NCBI GenBank assembly: GCA_016190375.1
Contig: JACPQR010000115.1
Span: forward strand, 1 to 64,000
Reading direction: 5' to 3'
From: Deltaproteobacteria bacterium
Lineage (GTDB): Bacteria; Myxococcota_A; Polyangia; JACPQR01
Length of the DNA stretch: 64,000 nt
Below the pieces are notes generated by a model, which was not told where the DNA came from, ran no database searches, and saw only the letters and a program-made list of their open reading frames with translations. A program made the position numbers and the translations under genes. This document shows, in pieces, positions 43,525 to 53,195 of this stretch (positions are counted from its first letter, which is position 1; each line of letters starts with the position of its first letter).

Positions 43525-44237
43525 AGACCTGGATGACGCTTCTCTTCTTGGCTCTCCCCGCTCCGGCCCTGGCCCACGGGGTCGCCCTGGAGATCGGGAC
43601 CGTCTTCGCCGCGCCCGAGGAGTCCGCGCTGCGCGCGGTCGAGGGCGACGCGAAGGGCCTCTTCGGCGTCGGCCTGTCGGCCAACATGACGGTGCTGACC
43701 GCCGGGACCTTCCGGGTCGACGCGCTCGTGGCGTGGTCGGTGACCCAGAGCGAGGCCGTGGTCGCCCGCTCGATCTCCAGCTCGCTCCTCGAGCACTCGT
43801 TCGCGGGCGGAGCCCGGCTCAGGTGGGCGCGGTTCTGGTTCGCCCAGCCGTACGTCTCCGTGCGCGGCGGCCCGGCCTTCGGATGGCTCGACGTCGACAC
43901 CGACGACGGCGCCGGCCAGCTCCAGGCGTGGGACTACGCCTTCCGGGTCGAGCCCGCCGCCGGGTTCGAGGCGTTCCTCCCGTTCGCCGCGCTGGGCGGC
44001 CGCTTCCCGCACCCGGACGACTCGGTCGAGCGCGGCGCCGGCTCGTCTCGCCCTGGCGTGGGCCTGGGCCTCGAGGTCGGCTATCGCTTCCAGAGCCCCC
44101 TGCGCTTCACCGGGGAGCACCCCGAGCCCGAGGACGACGACGTCGCCGCGGACGAGATCCAGCGCACCGGCCCCGACATGGGCGACCTCACCCTCTCCGG
44201 TGTCCGCCTCGGCCTGAACGTCTTCGCTCGCTTTTAG
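43521..44237 (+). CDS. Outer-membrane beta-barrel-like protein
   Basis: 238 residues with a signal peptide (ending PALAHG). The mature part alternates short amphipathic strands (FRVDALVAWSVTQSEAVVAR, AGGARLRWARFWFAQPYVSV, RLGLNVFARF) and ends in Phe, the usual C-terminal signal for barrel assembly. Possibly 8-10 strands. Its ATG overlaps the propeller lipoprotein stop. It may anchor or export the two propeller lipoproteins encoded upstream (inference). Confidence 0.75.
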   Translation: MKTWMTLLFLALPAPALAHGVALEIGTVFAAPEESALRAVEGDAKGLFGVGLSANMTVLTAGTFRVDALVAWSVTQSEAVVARSISSSLLEHSFAGGARLRWARFWFAQPYVSVRGGPAFGWLDVDTDDGAGQLQAWDYAFRVEPAAGFEAFLPFAALGGRFPHPDDSVERGAGSSRPGVGLGLEVGYRFQSPLRFTGEHPEPEDDDVAADEIQRTGPDMGDLTLSGVRLGLNVFARF

Positions 44238-44267
44238 CCGCGGCCGATCTGCTGATATCCTCGAAGG

Positions 44268-46877
44268 GTGGGGCGCCTGGACAGGCCGCGCGGCTCGCCC
44301 GTTCGGTTCCTTCTCGCTGCCGCGGCATCGATCTGGTCCGCCTGCGACGCGGGTGCCGAGTACGCCATCCTCATCGAGGCGTTCCCCGAGGTCGCGATCG
44401 GCCGCGGCGCCGATCTCACCGTGACCGTGCGCGACACGCGCTCGTCCCTTCGCGTGCAGTCCGCGGTGACCATCGATCGCGACGTCGGCGCGCAGGGCCC
44501 GATGAGGATCGGCATCGAGCTCCACGGGGCAGGGGCATACGTCGTGCACATCACGGTGGACGAGCCGGCCCTGACTTCGACGAGGTGCTACACGGTGACC
44601 GGTGTGACGCGTTCCTCGGTGCTCCTGCTCGGGGCGGAGGATCTGGACGTCGACGGCGACACGTGGCCCAGGGCCGAGACCTGCCGCGAGGTCGGTGCCG
44701 ACCAGGTCGGCTGCGAGGATCAGTGCCCACAGCGCTGGGCCGTCGATTGCGACGACGGCGACCCGGCGCGCAACCCGGCCGCCGAGGAGATCTGCGACGA
44801 CGGAGTCGACCAGGACTGCGACGAGGACGCGGAAGATCCTCACTGCGAGGACGCAGACGGGGACCTCTACCCGCCCTGTCCCGCAGGCGCCGGTCCGGAC
44901 GTGGTCTGTGATTGCGACGACGAGGATCCGAACGTCAATCCGGGAGTCTCCGAGGCCGCCGACCCGGAGCTGTGCGAGAACGGAAGGGACGAGGACTGCG
45001 ACGGAGAGGACCTCGGGTGCGACGGCGACGGCGACGGCTTCGCGGCGTGCCCTTCGGGTGAGGAGGGCCCGAGCTGCGACTGCCGCGACGACGATCCGCT
45101 CGTGTACCCGGGCGCCACGGAGCGACCCGACGACGCCTGCGACGGCGAGGACAACAACTGCAACGGCCTCGTCGACGAGGTGGAGGCTTGCCTCGCGCTC
45201 GATCTCGACGGAGACGGGGTTCCAGCGAGGTGCGCCGACGACCCGGACGCGCCGGCCGGGTGCGTCGACGATTGCGACGACTGCAGCGCCGCGGTCAGTC
45301 CGGGCAACGTCCAGGTCTGCGGCAGCGAGATCGACGAGGCGTGCGATCGCGGCGGCGATCGGCTGCTCGAGGGCGGGGACGAATGCCCCGCGGACGACCT
45401 GGACGCGGACGGCGTCCTCGGCGAGGCAGCCGGTGGATCGGACTGCGACGACGACGACCCGCTCGTCTACCCGGGCGCGGCCGACCTCTGCGGCGACGGC
45501 GAGGACTGGGCCTGCTCGGGCGCCGACTCGGCTTGCACGTCCGACTCCGACGGGGATGGCTACAACGAGGGCGACGACTGCGACGACGACGACCCGGACT
45601 TGCATCCGGGCGCCGGCGACGCGTGCAACGGGATCGACGACGACTGCGACGATCTCATCGACGAGGACGTGGCCGAGGGATCCGGCTGCATCAAGCTGGG
45701 CGAGTGGGTCGAGATCGATTACGACTCGGAGCTGCTCCACTGCGGCGGCTGCCGCCGGTCGTGCAACGTCGGCTGCGACGACACCCTCTGCCGCGCGGAT
45801 TCCTGCGCCGACGGCGCCTGCTTCTGCGGCGAGGACGAGGCCTGCGCCGGAACCGACTCCGACTTCTGCTGTTCCGACGGGTGCCGGAACCTCATGGCCG
45901 ACGCCGAGAACTGCGGGGAGTGCGACAACGCCTGCCCCGTGCCGGTCCAGTGCCTCTCGAGGGTCTGCAGGAACGGGGAGTGCGCGACCCAGGCCGCTCC
46001 GGACGGGCAGGAGTGCGTCGGCGGCACGTGCTGCCACGGCGCCTGCGTGGGCCGGTGCGCACCTGCCGAGGAGGCGACGCAGCCCTGCGGCGACTGCGGC
46101 ACCCAGGCGCGCACCTGCGACGACGAGTGCCAGTGGGGAGAGTGGGGGGACTGCGAGGACGAGGGGGCGTGCACCCCCGGCGTGGACGATGAGGAAGGCT
46201 GCGGCCGTTGCGGGACCCGCAGCCGCCGCTGCGACGACGACTGCTCGTGGGGCGCCTGGGACGACTGCGAGGGCGAGGGCCCCTGCGCGCCCGGGGCCAC
46301 CCGCGAGGTCGCCTGCGGCGACTGCGGCAACCGTCCGGAGGAGTGCGAGGACGACTGCACGTGGTCGAGCGCCGGGGGCTGCGACAACTCGCCGGCTCGG
46401 CCCTGCGACGACGACGACCCTTGCACCACCGACACGTGCGCCACGGACGGTGACTGCGACTACACGGACTGCGCCGGCGGGACCATGTGCTGCGATTCGG
46501 GCTGCGAGGAGTGCTGCGACGACACCGACTGCACGGGCGATCCCGGACGATGCCAGGAGTGGTCCTGCAACCAGGGCTCTTGCGAGGCCGTCGACGTCGA
46601 CGACGGGACCGACCCTGGCAACGACTGCGGCGGCGGCACGCCGATCTGCTGCGCCGGCGAGTGCGCCGGATGCTGCGACGGCGACGGCACCACCTGCCCG
46701 GGCAACCCCCCCGGGGACTGCCGCGTCTGGTCGTGCAACGACGAGGACGCGTGCGTGCCCGAGCTGGCCGACGACGGGACGGACCCGTACAACGACTGTC
46801 GGGGCCATGGAGGCTCGGACTGCTGCACTGCCAGCGGCGGCTGCCGCGACAACGACGGCGACGAGGACTGCGGGTAG
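44268..46877 (+). CDS. Large MopE-type metal-binding-motif protein
   Basis: 869 residues from GTG 44268. N-terminal signal with possible lipobox WSAC (Cys 26), a predicted beta domain to about 115, then Asp/Cys-rich MopE-type repeats (VDCDDGDPARNPAAEEICDD, GVDQDCDEDAEDPHC, NGIDDDCDDLIDED). After residue 480 are Cys-rich modules including thrombospondin-1-like units (CGDCGTQARTCDDECQWGEW). About 100 Cys in all. The MopE motif binds copper or calcium in known members. Likely secreted or surface-bound; 30 nt after the barrel gene. Confidence 0.85.
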   Translation: MGRLDRPRGSPVRFLLAAAASIWSACDAGAEYAILIEAFPEVAIGRGADLTVTVRDTRSSLRVQSAVTIDRDVGAQGPMRIGIELHGAGAYVVHITVDEPALTSTRCYTVTGVTRSSVLLLGAEDLDVDGDTWPRAETCREVGADQVGCEDQCPQRWAVDCDDGDPARNPAAEEICDDGVDQDCDEDAEDPHCEDADGDLYPPCPAGAGPDVVCDCDDEDPNVNPGVSEAADPELCENGRDEDCDGEDLGCDGDGDGFAACPSGEEGPSCDCRDDDPLVYPGATERPDDACDGEDNNCNGLVDEVEACLALDLDGDGVPARCADDPDAPAGCVDDCDDCSAAVSPGNVQVCGSEIDEACDRGGDRLLEGGDECPADDLDADGVLGEAAGGSDCDDDDPLVYPGAADLCGDGEDWACSGADSACTSDSDGDGYNEGDDCDDDDPDLHPGAGDACNGIDDDCDDLIDEDVAEGSGCIKLGEWVEIDYDSELLHCGGCRRSCNVGCDDTLCRADSCADGACFCGEDEACAGTDSDFCCSDGCRNLMADAENCGECDNACPVPVQCLSRVCRNGECATQAAPDGQECVGGTCCHGACVGRCAPAEEATQPCGDCGTQARTCDDECQWGEWGDCEDEGACTPGVDDEEGCGRCGTRSRRCDDDCSWGAWDDCEGEGPCAPGATREVACGDCGNRPEECEDDCTWSSAGGCDNSPARPCDDDDPCTTDTCATDGDCDYTDCAGGTMCCDSGCEECCDDTDCTGDPGRCQEWSCNQGSCEAVDVDDGTDPGNDCGGGTPICCAGECAGCCDGDGTTCPGNPPGDCRVWSCNDEDACVPELADDGTDPYNDCRGHGGSDCCTASGGCRDNDGDEDCG

Positions 46878-46894
46878 CCCTTCGCCGTCGTAGA

Positions 46895-47341
46895 ATGCCG
46901 TCCGTGCGGATCCTCGGAGTGGACCTGGGCGAGAAGAGAGTCGGAGTCGCGCTGTCCGACGAGACGGGCACGATCGCCTCTCCCCTGGGCGTCATCGAAC
47001 GCGTCGGGGACCGCACGCTCGTCATAGACCTCAAGCGGCTGGTTCGCGAGCACGGCGTCGGATCGGTCGTGGTCGGCCTGCCGGTGCACATGGACGGGCG
47101 CGAAGGTCCCGAGGCCGAGCACGCGCGAAAGGTGGCGGCGCTCCTGTCGGAGAAGGCCGGCGTCCCGGTCGAGCTGTGGGACGAGCGTCTCTCCACCGTC
47201 CAGGCCCAGCGCGCCGTTCGCGCATCGGGCAAGCGCCGCCGCCGTCCGCCCATCGACGCCGTGGCGGCAGCGCTCATCCTGCAATCGTTCCTCGACGCGC
47301 AGAGACCTCGACCATGGCCCGCCGAAGATCCCGAGCCCTGA
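46895..47341 (+). CDS. ruvX: RuvX/YqgF putative pre-16S rRNA nuclease
   Basis: 148 residues. RNase H-like fold: RILGVDLGEKRVGVALSDET, VVVGLPVHMDGREGPEAEHA, VELWDERLSTVQAQRAVR, and a terminal PIDAVAAALILQSFLD with the last acidic residue. Processes the 5' end of 16S rRNA in E. coli. Its end overlaps mltG by 28 nt, a common pairing in bacteria. Confidence 0.95.
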   Translation: MPSVRILGVDLGEKRVGVALSDETGTIASPLGVIERVGDRTLVIDLKRLVREHGVGSVVVGLPVHMDGREGPEAEHARKVAALLSEKAGVPVELWDERLSTVQAQRAVRASGKRRRRPPIDAVAAALILQSFLDAQRPRPWPAEDPEP

Positions 47342-48393
47342 TCTGGCTCGCCCTCGCGCTCGTCGCGGGATGCGCCGTCGGGTACGGGGGCCTCGTGCAC
47401 CTCTGGGGCGAGCTGCCGCGCGCGGGCTCCGGTCGGGAGATCGCGATCGACGTGCCGCGCGGCACGGGGCCCCATGCCCTGTCGCGGCTGCTCGCCTCGC
47501 ATGGCGTCGTCGACAGCGCCTGGCTCTTCGAGCTGTACGTGCGCGTCCGGCGCGCCTCACCGCGGATCCGGGCGGGCCGCTACCTTTTGGGCGACGACCT
47601 GAGCCCGTCGCAGGTCCTCGGGCGGATCGCGCGCGTCGGCGCGGGAGGGGCGCTCAGGGTGACGATCCCCGAGGGGATGAACCTCTTCCGGATCGCCGAG
47701 CTCCTGCAGAGGGAGGGCGTGGTGGCCGCTCCAGCGTTCCTCGAGGCCGCGCGCGATCCGCTGCTCCTCGCCGAGCTCCGCGTCTCGGGCGAGAGCGCCG
47801 AGGGCTACCTGTTTCCGGACACCTACGATCTGCTCCCGGGATCGCGCGCCGAGTCGGTGGTGCGCCGCCTGAAGTCGAACTTCGACCGCCGCGTCGCTCC
47901 GGTCTTCGCCACCGAGGCCGCGCGGGTCGCGGCGCTCGGTCAGATCGCGAGGCTCGACGAGAGGGGAGTCGTCGTCATCGCCTCGCTCGTCGAGGCGGAG
48001 ACGCGGCTGCCCGCCGAGCGCCCACGGGTCGCCGCGGTGTTCCTGAACCGCCTGAGCGCAGCCGGCTTCGTGCCGCGGTACCTGAGCTCCGACCCCGCGG
48101 TCGCCTACGGCTGCCAGGTGGCGCCCTCGCTCGCCCCCTCCTGCGCCCGCGCAACCGGCCGGCCGGGCGACATCACCCGCGCGATGCTGGACGACCGGAA
48201 GAACCTCTACAACACGTACCGTCACGCGGGCCCTCCTCCCGGTCCCGTCTGCAACCCCGGCCTCGAGGCCATCCGCGCCGTCCTCCACCCCGCCGAGACC
48301 GAGGACCTCTACTTCGTCGCCCGCGGCGACGGCTCTCACGCCTTCGCCCGGACGCTCCCCGAGCACAACCAGAACGTCCGGCGGTACCGATGA
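47314..48393 (+). CDS. mltG: Endolytic murein transglycosylase MltG
   Basis: 359 residues from ATG 47314. N-terminal membrane anchor (ALIWLALALVAGCAVGYGG), LysM-like region (IAIDVPRGTGPHALSRLLAS, VTIPEGMNLFRIAELLQREG), then the YceG catalytic part: AEGYLFPDTYDLLPG, active-site Glu in ASLVEAETRLPAERP, LYNTYRHAGPPPGPVCNPG, and the end ARTLPEHNQNVRRYR. Terminates nascent glycan strands at the inner membrane. Confidence 0.95.
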   Translation: MARRRSRALIWLALALVAGCAVGYGGLVHLWGELPRAGSGREIAIDVPRGTGPHALSRLLASHGVVDSAWLFELYVRVRRASPRIRAGRYLLGDDLSPSQVLGRIARVGAGGALRVTIPEGMNLFRIAELLQREGVVAAPAFLEAARDPLLLAELRVSGESAEGYLFPDTYDLLPGSRAESVVRRLKSNFDRRVAPVFATEAARVAALGQIARLDERGVVVIASLVEAETRLPAERPRVAAVFLNRLSAAGFVPRYLSSDPAVAYGCQVAPSLAPSCARATGRPGDITRAMLDDRKNLYNTYRHAGPPPGPVCNPGLEAIRAVLHPAETEDLYFVARGDGSHAFARTLPEHNQNVRRYR

Positions 48394-48429
48394 GGAACGG
48401 GGCTCTTCGGCCGGAGGCGCGGTGACGGA

Positions 48430-48458
48430 TTGACTCGCCCCATCGCAACACGTATAGC
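48430..48458 (+). promoter_or_regulatory. Sigma70-type promoter of the RHH/PIN pair
   Basis: TTGACT at 48430-48435, a 17-nt spacer, TATAGC at 48453-48458. The next start codon, ATG at 48465, lies where transcription should begin, so the mRNA is predicted to be leaderless. Confidence 0.6.
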
Positions 48459-48464
48459 ACCTGT

Positions 48465-48704
48465 ATGGCACGCAAGCTCACGACCACCGTCAGGCTCGAT
48501 GCAGAGGACGCCCAGGCCCTCGCCAGGGCAAGGGCAGACGGACTGTCCGCGTCGGATCTGATCCGCAAGGGGCTGAGGATCGCGGCCGCGCGGTACTATC
48601 GCGGAAGGCGTCCCCCGACGACCGGCCTGTTCGTTGCGACCAGCGCGAAGCTTGGCGACGAATCGGAGCTGTTCCGGGAGCTCGAGGACCTTGCCAGGCG
48701 ATAG
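48465..48704 (+). CDS. Ribbon-helix-helix antitoxin-like protein
   Basis: 79 residues. KLTTTVRLDAEDAQALARAR and ASDLIRKGLRIAAARYY give the beta-helix-helix of CopG/Arc-type repressors. The C-terminal part (GLFVATSAKLGDESELFREL) could bind the toxin. The next gene, a PIN-domain protein, starts inside its last codons. No Shine-Dalgarno upstream, consistent with a leaderless transcript. Confidence 0.8.
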   Translation: MARKLTTTVRLDAEDAQALARARADGLSASDLIRKGLRIAAARYYRGRRPPTTGLFVATSAKLGDESELFRELEDLARR

Positions 48705-49137
48705 GGCTCGAGGGCCGCTCATCGCCGACACAGGGGGCATCCTCAGGGCGCTCGCCTCGCACCCGGACGGCCGGCCTTCGTGGCCAGCTCACGAGGCCGC
48801 GCTCCGCCTGGCGTCTGCGATCATCGTTCCCACCCTCGTACTGGCGGAGGTCGACTACTTCCTCCGCGGCCATCGGCCAGCGATGCGAAAGCTCCTGGCC
48901 GAGATCTTCGACCCGAAGACGACCTACGAGCTCGAGGTGGCGACGCCGGCCGACATCGTGAGGGCGATGGAGCTCGACGCGAAGTTCCGCGAGCTCGAGA
49001 TCGGTCTCGTCGACGGGACGGTCGCCGCGGTGGCCGAGCGCCGCCGCGTCTACCGCATCCTGACCATAGACCACGACGACTTCGCGCCGCTGCGTGTCGG
49101 ACCTGCGTATCGCCTGGCCTTCACGCTCGTTCCGTGA
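48691..49137 (+). CDS. PIN-domain toxin-like protein
   Basis: 148 residues from TTG 48691, overlapping the antitoxin-like gene by 14 nt; no ATG is near the fold start. PIN acidic residues: Asp in PLIADTGGILRAL, Glu in LVLAEVDYFLRG, Asp in EIGLVDGTVAAVAERR, and Asp in ILTIDHDDFAPL. VapC-type RNases cleave tRNA or rRNA. Converges on the 963-residue lipoprotein gene with an 81-nt gap. Confidence 0.82.
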   Translation: MPGDRARGPLIADTGGILRALASHPDGRPSWPAHEAALRLASAIIVPTLVLAEVDYFLRGHRPAMRKLLAEIFDPKTTYELEVATPADIVRAMELDAKFRELEIGLVDGTVAAVAERRRVYRILTIDHDDFAPLRVGPAYRLAFTLVP

Positions 49138-49218
49138 AGGGCGGCGCGGGCCTGCTCGGTCCTGTCCCCGCTGTGTCCGTCTCCGCGGTTGCTTCGGCGT
49201 CGACCAGGAGAGGGCCCG

Positions 49219-52110
49219 TCAGCCGTCTACAGCGTCGCAGTCCTGGTCGATACCGTCGGCCGCCACGTCCGGCGCTCCGGGGAAGACGGTGTCGTCGGCG
49301 TCATCGCAATCGTCGCCGCCGGTGGCCGCCGACGCGTGGCCGTCGCCGTCGTCGTCCACGCCATCCACGCCGTCACAGTTCTGGTCGACACCGTCGGGCC
49401 GGCGGAACCTGGCGTAGCGGAGGTCGGCGCTGGACTCGTCGTAGTAGCTGATGTAGCTGATGTGCGGCGCGCCCTCCGCGTCCAGCGCGAGCGATGTAAA
49501 CACGCCGGTGTCGAAGGCGGAATCGACCGTCTCGACGGCCCAGTCCCCATCACGGTTCGTGGCGTAGCGGAGGTCCCTGTTCGTCTCGTCCCGGTAGCTG
49601 ATGTGCGCCGAGCCGTCCGCGTCCAGCGCGAGCGAGCTGTAATACCCGGTGGTCCCCGTGGCATCGACTGTCTCCAGCGCCCAGTCCCCGCCACGGTTCG
49701 TGGCGTAGCGGAGGTCGCCGTTCGTCGAGTCGAAGTAGGCGATGTGCGCCGCGCCGCCCGCGTCCAGCGCGAGTGAGGTGGAATACCCGGTCTCTCCGGC
49801 GGCATCGACTGTCTCTAGCGCCCAATCCCCGCCACGGTTCGTGGCGTAGCGGAGATCCTGGTTTGGCCAGTCGAAGTAGCTGATGTGCGCCCCACCCTCC
49901 CCGTCCAGCGCGAGCGACGTGTAGTAGCCGGTGTCTCCGGCGGCATCGACTGTCTCCAGTGCCCAGTCCCCACCACGGTTCGTGGCGTAGCGGAGGTCCC
50001 CGTTCGTTCCGTCCCGGTAGCTGATGTGCGCCAGGTCGTCGGCGTCCAGCGCGAGCGAGGTGTAATGCCCGGTGTGTCCCGTGGCATCGACCGTCTCGAG
50101 CGCCCAGTCCCCGCCGAGGTTCGTGGCGAAGCGCAGCTCGCCGCTCGCGCCGTAGCTGATGCGCGCCGCGTCGTTCGCATCCAGCGCGAGCGAGGCGTCC
50201 ACGCCGGGCCTCTCCGGGTCGATCCAGTCGAGCGTCCAGACGCCGTCACGGTTCGTAGCGTAGAAGACGTCGTCGATGGACGCGGCGTAGTAACTGATGT
50301 GCGCCGCGCCGTCCGAGTCCAGCGCAAGCGAGGTCGGGTACCCCCCGGCGGCACCCCCGGGATTGACCGTCTCGAGCGCCCAGGGGTTCCAGGCCAGGTT
50401 GTCAGCAGCGCCAGGATGGACCGACGGGTCCACGTCATTGCAATCCAGGCCCCCACACTCCGCCGAGTAGTGGCCGTCCCAATCCCGGTCGCAGTCCGCG
50501 TCTCCTTCAGCACCGTCGCAGTTTTGGTCGATGCCGTCACCCGCCGCGTCCGGAGCGCCTGGGAAGATGGTGCCCTCGGCGTCATTACAGTCGCCGCCGC
50601 CGGTGGCCACGGACGCATGGCCGTCGCCATCGTCGTCCTCGCCGTCCACGCCGTCGCAGTTCTGGTCGATGCCGTCCGGCGGAAGCATCGTCGCGTAGCG
50701 GAGGTCCCCGTTCGTCCGGTCCCGGTAGCTGATGTGCGCCAGGCCGTCGGCGTCCAGCGCGAGCGAGGTGTCCTCGTTGGTCGCTCCGGCGGCATCGACC
50801 GTCTCGAGCGCCCAGTAGCCGCCGCGTTTCGCTGCGTAGCGGAGATCCCCGTTCAGCAGATCGCAGTAGCTTATGTGCACCGCGCCACCCGCTTCCAGTG
50901 CGAGCGAGGTGTAGCCGCCAGTCCATTCGGCGGCATCGACCGTCTCGAACGCCCACTCGCCGGTGCGGTTCGTTGCGTAGCGGAGGTCGCCATTGCGCCC
51001 GTCGAGGTGGCCGATGTGCACCGCGCCGTCCGCATCCAGCGCGAGTGAGGGGTATCCGACGGCGTCTCCGGCGTCATCGAGCGTCTCGCGCACCCACTCG
51101 CCGCCGCGATTCGTCGCGTAGCGGAGGATGTCCCCATTCGTCCAGTCGACATAGCTGATGTGCGCCGCGCCATTCGCGTCCACCGCGAGCGAGGGGTAGT
51201 AGCCGGTGTCTCCGGTGGCATCGACCGTCTCTAGCGTCCAGTCCCCGCCGCGGTTCGTGGCGTAACGGAGGTCACCTTCCGCACCGCGATAGCCGATGTG
51301 CGCCGCGCCGTCCGCATCCAGCGCGAGCGAGGCGTAAGACCCGCTGTCTTCTGTTGCATCGATGGTGTCGAGCTCCCAGTCGCCTCCGCGGTTCGTGGCG
51401 TAGAACAAGCCACCGTTCGTCCACCGGTGGTAAGCGATGTGCGCCGCGCCGTCCGCGCCTAGCGCGAGCGGGGTGTACCCGCTGGCGTCTCCGGCGGCAT
51501 CGACCGTCTCGAGCACCCACTCACCGCCGCGATTCGTGGCGTAGCGGAGGTGCCCATTCGTCCAGTCGACATAGCTGATGTGCGCCGCGCCGTCCGCCTC
51601 CAGAGCGAGCGAGGAGGACCCGCCGGTGTCTCCGGCGGCATCGACTGTCTCGACTGCCCAGGACGGCCATTCGGGGTTGTCGGCAGCGCCAGGACGGACC
51701 GACTCCTCCGCGTCATTGCAATCCGGCCCCCCACAATCCTCCGAATCGTAGCCGTCCCCATCCTGGTCGCAGTCCGCATCCGCGCCCCCATCGATATCGC
51801 TGTCGCCGTCCGAGTCGGCATCCGAGTCGGCGTCCGAGTCCGAGTCGGCATCCGAGTCCGTGTCCGAGTCCGTGTCCGAGTCCGAGTCCGAGTCGGCGTC
51901 CGAGTCCGAGTCCGAGTCGGCGTCCGCGTCCGAGTCGGCATCCGAGTCGGCGTCCGCGTCCGCGTCCGAGTCGGCGTCCGAGTCGGCGTCCGAGTCGGCG
52001 CCGGCGTCTCCGGCAGCTTCCGCGTCGTCGCGGCAGCTCGACGCGAGCACGGCCCCGAGAACCAGCGGTAGCGTTCCTCTCCAAAGCCTCACGCGACCCT
52101 CCTTCGCCAT
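49219..52110 (-). CDS. Giant tethered repeat lipoprotein
   Basis: 963 residues. Lipobox ASSC (Cys 26), a tether of about 75 residues of Asp-Ser/Ala/Thr dipeptides (51795-52010 in DNA), a MopE-type motif, then about seven repeats of roughly 47 residues with core [30 protein letters not shown]. Two further MopE-type motifs (near 475-580) and a second block of about seven such repeats follow, ending with another MopE-type motif. Probably two propellers separated by metal-binding modules. The repeats are highly similar in DNA, suggesting recent amplification. Confidence 0.85.
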   Translation of the reverse strand: MAKEGRVRLWRGTLPLVLGAVLASSCRDDAEAAGDAGADSDADSDADSDADADADSDADSDADADSDSDSDADSDSDSDTDSDTDSDADSDSDADSDADSDGDSDIDGGADADCDQDGDGYDSEDCGGPDCNDAEESVRPGAADNPEWPSWAVETVDAAGDTGGSSSLALEADGAAHISYVDWTNGHLRYATNRGGEWVLETVDAAGDASGYTPLALGADGAAHIAYHRWTNGGLFYATNRGGDWELDTIDATEDSGSYASLALDADGAAHIGYRGAEGDLRYATNRGGDWTLETVDATGDTGYYPSLAVDANGAAHISYVDWTNGDILRYATNRGGEWVRETLDDAGDAVGYPSLALDADGAVHIGHLDGRNGDLRYATNRTGEWAFETVDAAEWTGGYTSLALEAGGAVHISYCDLLNGDLRYAAKRGGYWALETVDAAGATNEDTSLALDADGLAHISYRDRTNGDLRYATMLPPDGIDQNCDGVDGEDDDGDGHASVATGGGDCNDAEGTIFPGAPDAAGDGIDQNCDGAEGDADCDRDWDGHYSAECGGLDCNDVDPSVHPGAADNLAWNPWALETVNPGGAAGGYPTSLALDSDGAAHISYYAASIDDVFYATNRDGVWTLDWIDPERPGVDASLALDANDAARISYGASGELRFATNLGGDWALETVDATGHTGHYTSLALDADDLAHISYRDGTNGDLRYATNRGGDWALETVDAAGDTGYYTSLALDGEGGAHISYFDWPNQDLRYATNRGGDWALETVDAAGETGYSTSLALDAGGAAHIAYFDSTNGDLRYATNRGGDWALETVDATGTTGYYSSLALDADGSAHISYRDETNRDLRYATNRDGDWAVETVDSAFDTGVFTSLALDAEGAPHISYISYYDESSADLRYARFRRPDGVDQNCDGVDGVDDDGDGHASAATGGDDCDDADDTVFPGAPDVAADGIDQDCDAVDG

Positions 52111-52448
52111 CGTCGTCGTGACCCGACGAGCTCGTACTCGCCGACATCATCGCACGGCTGGCGGCTTTGCGTACGGTCGGGGCTAGCTCGATGTCACTCG
52201 CACGCACAGGAACCGCGCAAGCAGGAATGCCGAAGAAGCCGCAAAGTCGCGAAGCTCGGATGGGTCTGCCCCACGGCGGAGTCGACCAAGCCAGCGCGAA
52301 GCGAGATCCCGCCTCCGGCCCTTTGCGCCCTGGCGCCCTTGCGCGAGACGTTTTTTCCGGGACAGTCCTCGACTTCGCGCGCCGCAAGCAAAGACGGCAC
52401 GGTCCGGCATCGTCCTCCAACCCCTGGTCGGATCTGCGCCGCGCGGTA
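52111..52448. other. Intergenic region with a degenerate dispersed repeat
   Basis: 338 bases between two minus-strand genes. On the minus strand 52195-52400 reads in pieces like SRKGARAQRAGGGISLRAG and TLRLLRHSCLRGSCACE. This resembles the widely dispersed non-coding repeat that yields spurious 'SRKDAKTQR...ISLRLCVFA' proteins in many genomes. No real gene or clear promoter seen. Confidence 0.5.
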
Positions 52449-53150
52449 CTAATGCCCCGCGGCTGCCGCGGCGGCCGGTGTCGTCTGGAAGCTCGTGAGG
52501 TCGAGCGCGATCGCGATCGTGTTCGAGAGCTTGAGCCGCAGGACGGGCATGATATTGACGCCGAAGTCCGACAGGTTGACCCGCATCGTGCCCTTGATGC
52601 GCAGCATGTTCGCGTTGATGCCGAGCTGGTCCATGCCCGCGTGCTCCCGTGGGTCGAGCGGGATGAAGCGGACCTCGACCGGGACCGTGACCTCGCGCGC
52701 CTGGCCGTGAAGCGTCAGCCGGCCGACTACGTTCCCGCGCGCCGTGCGTCCGGGCGCGACGGCCCGGATGGACGTGCGGACCACCTCGAACGTGATGTTT
52801 GGGTGGCGAGCCGCGTCGAGCCAGTTGGCGCTTCGCAGGTGCTCGTCCCGCATGGCGACCCCCGTGGTGAGCGAGGCCACCGTGATCTGGACCTGACCGG
52901 ATAGCCGGGCGCTCGGGTTCCCGAGGTCGACCGTGAAGTTGCCGGTCGTCTGGCTCGACAGCCCCTCGACCGTCTCGAGGGGCGCGTCGGAGGTGAACGA
53001 GACCCGCGAGATCCCGCTCGGTCGGAGCTCGAACGTCTGCACGCCCGTCGTTGGCTGCGGGACGGGCGGCGCCTGCGGGCGCGGCTGCGCGGAGACGGGT
53101 GCGGCGAGGAGGGCCACCAGGGCGATGGGGAAGATGATCTTGGTCTGCAT
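52449..53150 (-). CDS. YceI-family periplasmic protein
   Basis: 233 residues with a signal peptide (ending PVSAQ) and a Pro/Gln-rich spacer of 20 residues. YceI lipocalin-like fold: VSFTSDAPLETVEGLSSQTT, MRDEHLRSANWLDAARHPNI, GRLTLHGQAREVTVPVEVRF, SDFGVNIMP. Family members bind isoprenoids such as polyprenyl chains. Divergent from a LysR gene, which probably regulates it; the two possible ATGs share CATG at 53148-53151. Confidence 0.88.
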   Translation of the reverse strand: MQTKIIFPIALVALLAAPVSAQPRPQAPPVPQPTTGVQTFELRPSGISRVSFTSDAPLETVEGLSSQTTGNFTVDLGNPSARLSGQVQITVASLTTGVAMRDEHLRSANWLDAARHPNITFEVVRTSIRAVAPGRTARGNVVGRLTLHGQAREVTVPVEVRFIPLDPREHAGMDQLGINANMLRIKGTMRVNLSDFGVNIMPVLRLKLSNTIAIALDLTSFQTTPAAAAAAGH

Positions 53151-53195
53151 GGGGGAAGTCTTGAGCCTTGCCAGGGCGCAAGACAAGTGGCAACT

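Noticed and set aside
48390..48440. A third copy of the dispersed structured repeat
   Set aside because: Only a short stretch around GGATTGACTC is similar; the GC-rich block and the hairpin are absent.
49500..51680. Regular 140-150 bp repeats as a CRISPR or satellite array
   Set aside because: They are in-frame codon repeats of a propeller lipoprotein with a signal peptide and stop codon.
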